A DNA stretch of 64,000 nucleotides from JAKSSM01 sp045629065. Its GTDB lineage: Bacteria; Bacillota; Clostridia; Peptostreptococcales; Anaerovoracaceae. The DNA lies in assembly GCA_045629065.1 (NCBI GenBank), contig JAZQQK010000034.1, positions 62,001 through 126,000 on the forward strand, given 5' to 3'. The position numbers and the translations under genes are program-made. Of this stretch, positions 26,910 through 35,992 are shown one piece after another (the first letter of the stretch is position 1; each line of letters starts with the position of its first letter). The notes beneath the pieces are model-generated. The model did no database searches and was not told the DNA's origin. It was given only the letters and a program-made list of their open reading frames with translations.

Positions 26910-28559
26910 TTAATTATTGGACTCGCCATTATTGTTTGAAATAATACGTTTCCACGACCAAGTGCTGATGTTTTTATAATAATTGTTCCACATAGGTAGT
27001 TTTTCGGCTTCGAAAGTATCTACACCTACAAGGGACATTTTTTTATAACAAATCGGCACATAAACATTCATATCTAAAAGACTTTTTTTCAGTTCATCAA
27101 AATATGTTTGATATTCTTCAACTGTGTAAAATCTATCAAGATTTCTGGCAAGCGTTAATAGATTATAATCATAGTAATACCAAGGATTATCGCCACTAAA
27201 TAAGAATCTCAAATCATACTCTTCAGCTATCGAATAACCTGTGATTAGTATATCAAAATTTCTTATGCTTAGAGCATAATCATACTCCTCTTTACTGAGT
27301 AAATTGATCTCAGAATCAATGCCACAAGCATCTAACTGTTTCTTAATCAGTTTTGCGGCAGATACTCTCGATGAGTTATTTCTATTTACAACTATGTTAA
27401 GCTTTACCGTTTTGCCATACTTGTTTTCTAAATATCTGTCTTCGTTAGTGTCTTCATAACCTAAATCTTTAAGTGATGACACTCCAATGTCAGCTTGTGC
27501 GCTAGTATTAGCTAAAGTTTCTTTGGAAGAATAGAAATTAGGATAATATATAGTATCTGTGAGAATGCCATCATTCATGTAGGCATCGCTTAAAATTGCA
27601 TTAAAGTCAATTATGTCTACTATAGCTTTTCTAAACTCTTTTGAGTTAGTAAATTCACTATTAGAGGCATTAAAAACTAAGAAATCAACGGAATTTAAAG
27701 GTATATCGAAAGCTTTAGCATTTAAATCTATTGCGGTTGATTTTCGCATTTGACTATCATCCAGATAGCAAACAACATTATTAATCTTTAATAAGTTCGA
27801 AGCTAAATTTCTATCAGGAACAATATTAAATACAATAGTGTTTTCGGCTTTTTCTCCCCAATAGTATTCATTCGGGATTAAAGAAAGATCATTATATTCA
27901 TCATAATCGCCATACTTATATTGGCCAGTTCCCATAGGTTTTGCGGATTTTGCTCCGGCAAGCGTATAAGCTCCATAAGACTTGGATTTAAATATTGGGA
28001 AAGTTAGATCATCTAAAGAACATTGATAATTATTGTTGAACCAAATAGCAAGATTTCCTGCATAATTTACATAGTATTGCGTGATCTTGCTTACTTTATC
28101 GTAATAAATTGAATTGTATCCAGCTGCTCGAATAGTTGTAATAGCGTTTATTACATCTTGATTTGTTAATTGTGATCCATCACTAAAATAAATATCATCT
28201 CTAAGCACGATTTCTATACCTGCCCTGTCTGTATTACAAGTATATTCTTTTACCAGTGAAGGCACAGCCTGCATGTTTTCGTTGTAAGTAAAAAGCGAAT
28301 CATAAACAAGTTTTGATATGTTAAACATGTCCTCGCTTTTTGAAATTGCCGGATTTAATGTGTCAATGGTTTCAGAAGCTAGGTAGATTGTATTCTGGGT
28401 CTCGTATTCAATTAGAGAATCTGGATTGACTACTTCTTCTTTATAAATTTCTACAATAGCAATGACAGTAGTTGTAACAAGTGCAACTATTAGAAGAATT
28501 ATCCAGTATTTACCTAAGAATTGTGATATTTTGTTTTTTCTATTTCTCTCTACTATCAA
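26910..28559 (-). CDS. Membrane-anchored solute-binding protein, family 5 (peptide/nickel type)
   Basis: The 549-residue protein has an N-terminal transmembrane anchor at about 16-38 (W-I-I-L-L-I-V-A-L-V...) without a lipobox. It is followed by a family 5 extracellular solute-binding domain (T-L-N-P-A-I-S-K-S-E, V-L-R-D-D-I-Y-F-S-D-G, then V-N-R-N-N-S and late G-Y-S-I-A-E-E-Y-D). No permease or ATPase gene is nearby. The start is TTG at 28557-28559, with AGAGG inside the end of coaE; no closer ATG is available. It overlaps no gene and probably shares the polA-coaE transcript. It could bind peptides for a transporter encoded elsewhere or act as a sensor. Confidence 0.78.
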   Translation of the reverse strand: MIVERNRKNKISQFLGKYWIILLIVALVTTTVIAIVEIYKEEVVNPDSLIEYETQNTIYLASETIDTLNPAISKSEDMFNISKLVYDSLFTYNENMQAVPSLVKEYTCNTDRAGIEIVLRDDIYFSDGSQLTNQDVINAITTIRAAGYNSIYYDKVSKITQYYVNYAGNLAIWFNNNYQCSLDDLTFPIFKSKSYGAYTLAGAKSAKPMGTGQYKYGDYDEYNDLSLIPNEYYWGEKAENTIVFNIVPDRNLASNLLKINNVVCYLDDSQMRKSTAIDLNAKAFDIPLNSVDFLVFNASNSEFTNSKEFRKAIVDIIDFNAILSDAYMNDGILTDTIYYPNFYSSKETLANTSAQADIGVSSLKDLGYEDTNEDRYLENKYGKTVKLNIVVNRNNSSRVSAAKLIKKQLDACGIDSEINLLSKEEYDYALSIRNFDILITGYSIAEEYDLRFLFSGDNPWYYYDYNLLTLARNLDRFYTVEEYQTYFDELKKSLLDMNVYVPICYKKMSLVGVDTFEAEKLPMWNNYYKNISTWSWKRIISNNNGESNN

Positions 28560-28560
28560 A

Positions 28561-29151
28561 TTAATCCTCTAATAATTTATCGATTTGTTTGTACAAATAA
28601 TCTAAGTCTTGAGAATTATCAATTACCTTATCGGCCAATTGTGTTTTCTCCAGCTCTGACATCTGATTCTTCATTCTACCAATGATTTCTTCTCTAGTAG
28701 AATTATCTCTAAGCATAATTCTTTTAAGTTTAGTTTCAAGGTCACATGTAACCAGCCATGTTTCATCACAAAGTGAATTAACATTACATTCATACAGTAA
28801 AGGTGCATCAATGATTAAGATTCCGTCTGTACCCTTTTCTTTTGCGATTTTAACAATGTTTTTTACTTTTTCAACAACTATATCAGTTGTAATCTTTTGC
28901 AGTTCAAATAGCTTATTTGAATCGTTAAATACAATATTTGCTAAGGCCTTTCTATCAAGTTCGCCATTTGAATCAAACACTGAAAGGCCAAAAACTCTCC
29001 TGATTTCCGGGAGAGCTTCGCCGTCTTTTTTGGTTAAGTTTCTGGACATCTCATCGCAGTCTACAATTTCAATTCCTTTTTCTTTAAGATAATTTGAAAC
29101 CGTACTTTTCCCTGAGCCTATTCCACCTGTTAATCCTACAATTTTTATCAT
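28561..29151 (-). CDS. coaE: Dephospho-CoA kinase
   Basis: CoaE performs the last step of coenzyme A synthesis. The 196-residue protein has the P-loop G-G-I-G-S-G-K-S-T at 8-16, the D-C-D-E-M-S-R region and the lid with R-I-M-L-R-D-N. It overlaps the polA stop as ATGA; polA-coaE is a common pairing in Bacillota. Confidence 0.95.
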   Translation of the reverse strand: MIKIVGLTGGIGSGKSTVSNYLKEKGIEIVDCDEMSRNLTKKDGEALPEIRRVFGLSVFDSNGELDRKALANIVFNDSNKLFELQKITTDIVVEKVKNIVKIAKEKGTDGILIIDAPLLYECNVNSLCDETWLVTCDLETKLKRIMLRDNSTREEIIGRMKNQMSELEKTQLADKVIDNSQDLDYLYKQIDKLLED

Positions 29152-31793
29152 TTTAAATCGTACCAGTTTTTAGCAGAATTCATAGCAACCTCAAGTTTTA
29201 CGCTAAGCTTGAGTGCATTTTCCATATTGCGTTTTAATAATTCTTCTATCTTTTCTTTATCTTCAAGTTTTGCGTTTATAATCAGTTCATCATGAACTTG
29301 TAAAATCAGCTTAGAATCAGGGAATCTCTCTTTAAGCTCATTATACACATTGATCATTGCAATTTTGATGATGTCAGCAGCTGAACCTTGAATTGGAGAA
29401 TTCATCGCTAATCTTTCACCTAACTGTCTAACCATAAATTGACTAGAATTAATCTCCGGAATAGCACGTTTACGGCCTGAAATTGTAGTCGAATGACCTG
29501 TTGCTTTTGCTAAAGCTTTTTGTTCATCCATGTATTTTGCAACTTTAGGATGCTTAATAAAATATTCACTAATATACTTTTCGGCATCAGAACGTGTAAT
29601 GCTGAGCTCTGATGACAAACCAAAACTGGACATTCCATAGATGACACCAAAGTTTACTGCTTTTGCACGGCTTCTATCTAAAGAAGTAACCTGATCTACA
29701 GGAATGCCAAGAACTTTGGATGCGGTCAGTCTGTGAATATCTTCACCTTTATTAAAAGCATCAATTAACCCTTCATCCTGTGCCAAATGAGCTAAAACTC
29801 TAAGTTCAATTTGAGAATAGTCTGCTCCAATCAAAATATATCCCTCATCAGCATAGAACGCGTTTCTAAGTTTACGTCCTAACTCTTGCCTTACGGGTAT
29901 GTTTTGAAGGTTTGGTTCTGTACAACTAATTCTACCAGTAGTAGTTACTGTCTGCTGGAAGTGTGCGTGAACCTTTCCATCCGAAGCAATCAAAGGTATC
30001 ATGCCTTCTACATATGTTGAATCAAGTTTTGTTAAATTTCTATATTCTAAAATTAAAGGAATGATAGGATGATCATCTTTTAATTTTTCCAATATTTCAG
30101 CAGAGGTGCTATAGCCAGTTTTAGTCTTCTTTTGAGCCTTCAAACCGAGCTTTTCAAAGAGGATTTCGCCTAGTTGTTGGGTTGACTTGATATTGAACTT
30201 TTCGCCAGCCAAATCGCATATTTTAGCTTCGAGTTCATTGATTTTAGCTTTTAACTCTATGCCAAAATCAGTTAAGAATTTCGAATCAACTTTTATTCCG
30301 GAAAGCTCAAGAGACGCCATGACTTCTACAAGCGGCAACTCAACATTGTAATAAACATTCTCTAATTCTTCACTAGCTAGTTCTTTCTTTTGTAAGTCCT
30401 TAAGTTTAAAGACACATGAGTTTAATAATACCGAATAGTCGCAGTATTTTCCTGAGTCATCAGAAAACATATCAATCTGGTCACTGCCTATATATTCATT
30501 TTCACTAGGAAGTGCTACCATCATTCTCTCTAAAGCAATAGTTTTCAGGTCATATTTAGACTTAGAGACATCTAAAACATATTCTGCAATCTGAGTATCA
30601 AAGTTCACTTTAAATGAATTATAACCATAATACATCAATGGATATAATTCATTTTTTAAATCATGGCCGATTAGCTTTAAATTCAGAGAGTTTAATTTGC
30701 TAATAAGCTCGTTTATAAAGGATTCTGGTTTAGAAACATATACTGAATCATTATTATTTCCAATAAATAATCCATCAATGGATGGCTTTGAAATATGCGA
30801 ACAATCGCTGAATAACTTGAGATATACTTCTTTGTCCTTAAAACAATCTAATGTGCTTAATTCAGCAACATTTTTTAAGATAGTTTTTTTAGATTCGATT
30901 GTCGTAAGTTCTTTTTGCTCAGAATCATTGACTTTAAGTTTGGACAGGAAACTCTTGAACTCAAGTTTAGTATATAGTTCAATTAACTCTTTATAATTAG
31001 GTTCTCCAAATTTGTAATCTTCAAAATTAATCTCAATAGGCGCAAATCTATTAATAGTAGCAAGTCTTTTTGACATAACTGCTAGCTGTGAATTCTCTTC
31101 TACTTTAGTTCTGAGTCCATTTTTTTTAATATCAGCAGTATTAGCAAGCATATTTTCAATAGAACCGAACTGAGTTAAGAGTTCAATACCACCCTTTTCA
31201 CCAATTCCAGGAATCCCAGGAATATTATCAGAAGAATCGCCCATGATTCCTTTTAAATCGATGAATTGTAATGGCGTTAAATTATATCTTTCCTGCATTT
31301 TAGCGTGGTCATATATTTCAAAATCCGTGACTCCACGCTTAGTGATTAATACGTTTGTTGTCTCGCTCACAAGTTGTAGAGCATCTTTATCACCAGTTAC
31401 TATCAATGGTAAAAGTCCATTTTCATCTCCAACCCTAGCAATAGTACCAATTAAGTCATCCGCTTCATAGCCTTCAAGTTCGACAGTTTTTATGTTCATT
31501 GCATGTAAAATGTCTTTTAAAATTGGCATTTCCATTGCAAGCTCAGGTGGCATTGGCTTTCTACCAGCTTTATACTCAGCATATTCTAAATGTCTAAAAG
31601 TAGGAGCTTTGAGGTCAAAGCATACTGCCATATATCCTGGTTCATAATCCTGCTCGATCTTTTGTAACATATTCAAAAAGCCAAAAATACCCTGAGTATA
31701 GATTCCCTCTTTGGTAATCATGGCTCTCTGCATAGCAAAATATGCACGATTTATTAAACTGTTTCCATCAATAACAACAAGTCTATTTTTCAT
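29148..31793 (-). CDS. polA: DNA polymerase I, apparently without proofreading
   Basis: The 881-residue protein has an N-terminal 5'-3' exonuclease domain (about 1-290, D-G-N-S-L-I-N-R-A-Y, G-D-S-S-D-N-I-P-G-I-P-G-I-G). A middle 3'-5' exonuclease-like domain and a C-terminal family A polymerase domain (about 470-881) follow, the latter with D-Y-S-Q-I-E-L-R and Q-V-H-D-E-L. The proofreading residues look lost: no D-x-E appears at the expected first motif, and the second motif reads G-H-D-L-K-N-E instead of N-x-K-Y-D. This matches the inactive domain of Bacillus PolA. The ATG is preceded by AGGT. Confidence 0.95.
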   Translation of the reverse strand: MKNRLVVIDGNSLINRAYFAMQRAMITKEGIYTQGIFGFLNMLQKIEQDYEPGYMAVCFDLKAPTFRHLEYAEYKAGRKPMPPELAMEMPILKDILHAMNIKTVELEGYEADDLIGTIARVGDENGLLPLIVTGDKDALQLVSETTNVLITKRGVTDFEIYDHAKMQERYNLTPLQFIDLKGIMGDSSDNIPGIPGIGEKGGIELLTQFGSIENMLANTADIKKNGLRTKVEENSQLAVMSKRLATINRFAPIEINFEDYKFGEPNYKELIELYTKLEFKSFLSKLKVNDSEQKELTTIESKKTILKNVAELSTLDCFKDKEVYLKLFSDCSHISKPSIDGLFIGNNNDSVYVSKPESFINELISKLNSLNLKLIGHDLKNELYPLMYYGYNSFKVNFDTQIAEYVLDVSKSKYDLKTIALERMMVALPSENEYIGSDQIDMFSDDSGKYCDYSVLLNSCVFKLKDLQKKELASEELENVYYNVELPLVEVMASLELSGIKVDSKFLTDFGIELKAKINELEAKICDLAGEKFNIKSTQQLGEILFEKLGLKAQKKTKTGYSTSAEILEKLKDDHPIIPLILEYRNLTKLDSTYVEGMIPLIASDGKVHAHFQQTVTTTGRISCTEPNLQNIPVRQELGRKLRNAFYADEGYILIGADYSQIELRVLAHLAQDEGLIDAFNKGEDIHRLTASKVLGIPVDQVTSLDRSRAKAVNFGVIYGMSSFGLSSELSITRSDAEKYISEYFIKHPKVAKYMDEQKALAKATGHSTTISGRKRAIPEINSSQFMVRQLGERLAMNSPIQGSAADIIKIAMINVYNELKERFPDSKLILQVHDELIINAKLEDKEKIEELLKRNMENALKLSVKLEVAMNSAKNWYDLK

Positions 31794-31801
31794 TAAAATA
31801 C

Positions 31802-33406
31802 CTATGCAATCATTTTAAGTGCTGTAACAATCGCAATAACTACACCAACTATAGATTCTCCACCTAACAAACCTGAAGCAATAATAGTGCCCTTTGATTC
31901 CTTTTCGAAGTTAGGTCTGAATTTATCAATAAAGAATCTAATAACGCCACCGAGGAAAGCAGTTGCGCTTAAATAGAATGGTAAATAAACTCCGAGTCCT
32001 AAAGTAATAACCGGGAAGTTTACAAAATATAGAATAACCGCCAAAATCAATCCAAGAGCAAAAGCGTGTGTATTTGAAATTCCACCTACCATTGCAGCAA
32101 CTGCAGCAGATTGTGCAGCCGGGAACATTTCGGAGCCAAAGCAAGTTCCACCGTAAGCTTCAAGGATAAGAATAAGAATTACTACAGACACAATTCCGCC
32201 GATGAGTCCACCGATAACTTCAGCTATCCACTGAGATTTAGCGTTAGTCTTAAGTATGTGTCCAGCCTTGAAGTCATTCATTACATCGCCCACAAGTCCA
32301 CATGCGATAGCAACAACAGCTGCTACATAGAATGCTTCTGTTTCACCTAAGTTAGAAACAGATTTTGCGGCCAAAAGTATGATAATGCCGAAAATTTCCA
32401 TTGGGTTGATACCGGACTGTCCTACACATTGCGCAGACATTGAAGTTGCAAGCCATGTTCCAAGAATAGTAACAATTGATGCAACAATTCCCATATGACA
32501 TAAGTCTGTTAAAACCCATGCAAGGAAAATCATAAGAGCTGGAGCCCATCTCATGTCGATAAAACTATCTCCAAGTTGGTTCTTTGAGAACATGGAGCCA
32601 AATATGTCTTTGGCTTTTGGTAAAATACCTTTAATTAAAATACCAATACCAGTACCTACCATGAGTCCTAGACCTAAAGACTGTTTAATAGTCAAAGCAA
32701 CTTCTGAAGTCCAGAGTCCTGCCTCAGTGCCGCCAAGTAAAATACCAAAATCACCGATTAAAGCACCGAGGAACCATACTCCACAAACTACAGGTCCAAT
32801 GATATAACCAACTGACATAAGCATTGGAGAATACCAAATGCCACAGTTCGAACCATATGCTAACATCTTTTTTGAAAGAGAAACTGAAGGAATTTTACCA
32901 AGTGAATCTCTAAAGAAAGTAAATACAGCAGAAATACCTAATCCACCAAAAAGTAGACCGGCTTTCTTTTTATCCTTATCTCCTATTTCAAGAGTTACTG
33001 CAGCTGCTTCACCCATTGCATATGGTAATTCTTTTGCTTCGATAAAATATTTTCTGAAGAGTGCTGTGAATATTAAGCCTAAAATTACGCCAGCTAATGT
33101 GACAATAATCAATTCTTTTACATTAACATCAGCTTCAGGATTTAATATCCAAATGCCAGGAATTGTAAATGCAAGTCCTCCTGCAACCATTGCACCAGCA
33201 GACATAGCAGTTTGTGTAACATTGATTTCGTGCAAATTAGTATTACCAAATGCTTTCAAAGAAAACATGGAGACTAATACAACGAACATTATAGGCCATG
33301 GAACAGTACTCGTCTTCAATGCGACAAACATTGAACTAGCTGTTAAAACAATGGAACCGAGAGCACCAATAATCATGCCTCTAAGTGTTAATTGCTTTTC
33401 ATTCAT
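31802..33406 (-). CDS. OPT family oligopeptide transporter-like membrane protein
   Basis: The 534-residue protein is strongly hydrophobic throughout, with about 14 apparent membrane segments, and shows OPT-family features: an N-terminal T-L-R-G-M-I-I-G-A-L-G-S, a P-Y-A-M-G-E-A-A-A-V segment and repeated glycine-rich helices. Bacterial OPT proteins import peptides or metal chelates by proton symport; the substrate is not evident. GAGGT precedes the ATG. It starts just after the putative yebC terminator and ends eight bases before polA. Confidence 0.85.
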   Translation of the reverse strand: MNEKQLTLRGMIIGALGSIVLTASSMFVALKTSTVPWPIMFVVLVSMFSLKAFGNTNLHEINVTQTAMSAGAMVAGGLAFTIPGIWILNPEADVNVKELIIVTLAGVILGLIFTALFRKYFIEAKELPYAMGEAAAVTLEIGDKDKKKAGLLFGGLGISAVFTFFRDSLGKIPSVSLSKKMLAYGSNCGIWYSPMLMSVGYIIGPVVCGVWFLGALIGDFGILLGGTEAGLWTSEVALTIKQSLGLGLMVGTGIGILIKGILPKAKDIFGSMFSKNQLGDSFIDMRWAPALMIFLAWVLTDLCHMGIVASIVTILGTWLATSMSAQCVGQSGINPMEIFGIIILLAAKSVSNLGETEAFYVAAVVAIACGLVGDVMNDFKAGHILKTNAKSQWIAEVIGGLIGGIVSVVILILILEAYGGTCFGSEMFPAAQSAAVAAMVGGISNTHAFALGLILAVILYFVNFPVITLGLGVYLPFYLSATAFLGGVIRFFIDKFRPNFEKESKGTIIASGLLGGESIVGVVIAIVTALKMIA

Positions 33407-33419
33407 GTCGTACCTCGAT

Positions 33420-33467
33420 AATAAAAAATCCCAGAATATCGTCTTTGGACGCTAGACCAGGATTATT
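33420..33467 (-). terminator. Possible terminator of the yebC family gene
   Basis: After the yebC stop the minus strand has AATCC ... GGATT flanking an inner CGTC/GACG hairpin, followed by TTTTTTATT. The outer stem is only 5 bp, so the call is tentative. Confidence 0.45.
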
Positions 33468-33487
33468 TTAAAAGTTAGTTAAATTTA

Positions 33488-34213
33488 CTAGTCTTCGTAA
33501 AGGTCAACTGCACAGTTTGTGTATACGTTCTGTACATCTTCGTTGTCCTCTAAGATACTGATCATCTTCTTAAGATTGTTTAAATCCTGATCTTTTGGAG
33601 TAGTTTCCATTGAAGGAAGTTTTTCAATATCTGCGGAAACGAAAGTGTAACCTTTGTCACTCATTGCTTTGTGAACATCAGCAAACGTTGAAGGATCTGT
33701 ATAAATTTCAAATGAATCATCATTTGCAACCATATCGTCAGCGCCACACTCTAACATGTCTTCCATGATTTTGTCTTCATCGTTAAATTCTTCTCTATCA
33801 AGAACTAAAACGCCTTTAGAAGAGAACATGTATGATACGCATCCTGGAGTTCCAAGGTTTCCACCATACTTATCAAATGTTGAACGAACTGAAGATGTAG
33901 TTCTGTTAGTGTTATCAGTTAAAGCTTCAACGATAACAGCAACACCAGAAGCGCCATAACCTTCAAATGTTAATTCTGTATAAGAAGCACCACCTAATTC
34001 ACCTGTACCCTTCATGATAGCACGCTTGATGTTATCATTTGGCATACCGATGGCCTTTGCTCTTTCAATTGCAAGTCTTAATGCAGAGTTGTAATCTGGA
34101 TCTCCGCCGTCCTTGGCTGCAATAATAATTGCCTTGCCATACTTAGTGAACATTGCTGCTCTCTTTGAATCCTGTGCTGATTTTCTTCCTGCGATTGTAC
34201 CGTGTCTACCCAA
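33488..34213 (-). CDS. YebC/PmpR family protein (TACO1 type)
   Basis: The protein begins G-R-H-G-T-I-A-G-R-K-S-A-Q-D-S-K-R, the signature of the YebC/TACO1 family, and continues with A-I-G-M-P-N-D-N-I-K-R-A-I. I chose TTG at 34211-34213 (241 residues): AGGAGG ends eight bases before it, whereas the GTG at 34222 directly abuts that site. Members were annotated as transcription regulators, but recent work links them to translation of proline-rich stretches, which fits with efp in this genome by inference only. A promoter lies 58 bases upstream, divergent from prfC. Confidence 0.92.
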   Translation of the reverse strand: MGRHGTIAGRKSAQDSKRAAMFTKYGKAIIIAAKDGGDPDYNSALRLAIERAKAIGMPNDNIKRAIMKGTGELGGASYTELTFEGYGASGVAVIVEALTDNTNRTTSSVRSTFDKYGGNLGTPGCVSYMFSSKGVLVLDREEFNDEDKIMEDMLECGADDMVANDDSFEIYTDPSTFADVHKAMSDKGYTFVSADIEKLPSMETTPKDQDLNNLKKMISILEDNEDVQNVYTNCAVDLYED

Positions 34214-34270
34214 AAGAGACACCTCCTAACTTTTATACCAAATATAGATTTTGTGTTTTTCAACGCGTAT

Positions 34271-34299
34271 ATTATACTATAATAATAATTACAGTGCAA
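34271..34299 (-). promoter_or_regulatory. Promoter of the yebC family gene
   Basis: TTGCAC (34294-34299) and TATAAT (34271-34276) are 17 bases apart on the minus strand. The remaining 90 bases up to prfC hold no convincing plus-strand promoter; ATGACA/TATTAT at 34341-34370 would start too close to the ribosome site. Confidence 0.7.
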
Positions 34300-34389
34300 G
34301 AAAAAATCAGTATTTTCGGGCCTTTCTCTTTATTTTTATCATGACATATGATACACTAATTTGGTATTATTTTTATGAGGTAAATTTTA

Positions 34390-35964
34390 ATGACAAGAGC
34401 AGAAGAAATTAACAGACGTAGAATATTCGGAATCATTTCCCACCCTGATGCAGGAAAAACAACATTAACAGAAAAGTTATTGCTCCATGGTGGTGCTATT
34501 AGAGAAGCTGGAACAGTTAAAGCCAGAAAGAATTCAAAGTTTGCTACATCGGACTGGATGGAGATTGAAAAGCAAAGAGGAATTTCAGTTACTTCGTCAG
34601 TCATGCAGTTTGAATATGATGGCAAAATGATATCTATCATGGATACTCCTGGCCATAATGATTTCGGTGAAGATACATATAGAATCCTTACTTCAGTTGA
34701 CTCCGCTGTAATGGTAATCGACGGAGCAAAAGGTATAGAAACTCAAACAAAAAAGCTCTTTAAGGTTTGCTCAATGAGAGGCATACCTATTTTCACATTT
34801 ATCAATAAACTTGACCGTGAAACAAAAGACCCATTTGATTTGATTCAAGAGCTCGAAGACATTTTAGGATTACCAGCTACACCTATTACTTGGCCAATTG
34901 GCTCAGGTATGAATTTTGAGGGTGTGTACGACATTTTACGCAATGAAGTTCATCTCTATAAAGCAAAGGAAGACTTCAAGTTAGGTCCCGATGGAATATT
35001 TGGACCAGAACTTGAAAATAAAGTTACAAGTTACAATTTAAAAGCGCTTAGAGATGAGATTGAACTCATTCAAGGCGCTGGAAATGAATTAGATTTAGAT
35101 AAGGTTTCAAAAGGCAAATTAAGCCCAGTATTCTTTGGATCTGCTCTTGCAGACTTTGGAACTATTCCATTCCTTGAACATTTCTTAGATATGTCCCCTG
35201 CTCCAGGTCCTCGTAAGACTATCGATGGAGAAGTTTTACCTACTGATGAGGAATTTTCTGGCTTTATATTTAAAATTCAAGCTAATATGAATCCTGCTCA
35301 CAGGGATAGATTAGCTTTCTTTAGAATTTGCTCTGGTACTTTCGAAAGAGGAATGACAGTAAAGCTTACTCGTACTGGCAAAGATATGAAATTAGCACAA
35401 TCTACAATGTTAATGGCTAACGAAAGAGAAAATGTCGAAACAGCTATTGCCGGCGACATCATTGGCATCTATGATACTGGAAACTATCAGATTGGTGATA
35501 CACTTACAACTAAAAAAGAGCCTCTTTTCTTTGAGCCTCTCCCTACATTCCCACCTGAACTTTTCGCTATGGCTGCACCTAAAGACACTATGAAGAGCAA
35601 ACAATTCCAAAAAGGAGTTGATCAGCTTGCCCAAGAAGGTGCAATCCAGGTTTACAGAAATCAATACAATGAAGTTATTGTTGGCGCTGTTGGACAGCTT
35701 CAATTCGAAGTTTTCGAATATAGATTAAAAAACGAGTATAATGCTGAACTCAGAATGACTAACCTAGACTTTTCTGTCGCTAGATGGCTGGAGCCAGAGC
35801 AAGTAGAGTTAGCTAAGAGTAAAATCGATACACGTCAAATGTTAGTTTTTGATCACTATGATAGACCGCTACTTCTCTTTGCTAATCAATTCACTCTAAA
35901 CTACTTCCAAGATAAGCATCCTGAAATCAAACTGATCGATTCACTCGAAATACAGCAATTTTAA
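34390..35964 (+). CDS. prfC: Peptide chain release factor 3
   Basis: RF3 is the GTPase that recycles RF1/RF2 after termination. The 524-residue protein has G1 S-H-P-D-A-G-K-T-T at about 17-25, the R-G-I-S-V-T-S-S switch I region, G3 D-T-P-G-H-N-D and G4 N-K-L-D, followed by beta-barrel and C-terminal domains typical of RF3 rather than EF-G (R-x-N-S-K-F-A-T-S-D-W-M near the switch). The ATG follows TGAGG. It is the only plus-strand gene between 4 and 46 kb and is followed by a hairpin terminator. Confidence 0.95.
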   Translation: MTRAEEINRRRIFGIISHPDAGKTTLTEKLLLHGGAIREAGTVKARKNSKFATSDWMEIEKQRGISVTSSVMQFEYDGKMISIMDTPGHNDFGEDTYRILTSVDSAVMVIDGAKGIETQTKKLFKVCSMRGIPIFTFINKLDRETKDPFDLIQELEDILGLPATPITWPIGSGMNFEGVYDILRNEVHLYKAKEDFKLGPDGIFGPELENKVTSYNLKALRDEIELIQGAGNELDLDKVSKGKLSPVFFGSALADFGTIPFLEHFLDMSPAPGPRKTIDGEVLPTDEEFSGFIFKIQANMNPAHRDRLAFFRICSGTFERGMTVKLTRTGKDMKLAQSTMLMANERENVETAIAGDIIGIYDTGNYQIGDTLTTKKEPLFFEPLPTFPPELFAMAAPKDTMKSKQFQKGVDQLAQEGAIQVYRNQYNEVIVGAVGQLQFEVFEYRLKNEYNAELRMTNLDFSVARWLEPEQVELAKSKIDTRQMLVFDHYDRPLLLFANQFTLNYFQDKHPEIKLIDSLEIQQF

Positions 35965-35992
35965 TAGCGAAGCATTGCGCTTCGCTATTTTA
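35963..35992 (+). terminator. Terminator of prfC, overlapping the end of cinA
   Basis: An 11-bp stem (arms 35963-35973 and 35979-35989) with a 5-base loop is followed by a short T-rich stretch. The convergent cinA stop codon lies inside the 3' arm, so cinA has no separate terminator. Confidence 0.75.

Noticed and set aside
32838..33455. Long plus-strand open frame opposite the OPT transporter gene
   Set aside because: It is antisense to a clear membrane protein gene, has no ribosome site and reads as a low-quality shadow sequence.
34341..34370. ATGACA/TATTAT as the prfC promoter
   Set aside because: Spacing is 18 and the start would fall inside or after the ribosome site, leaving almost no leader.
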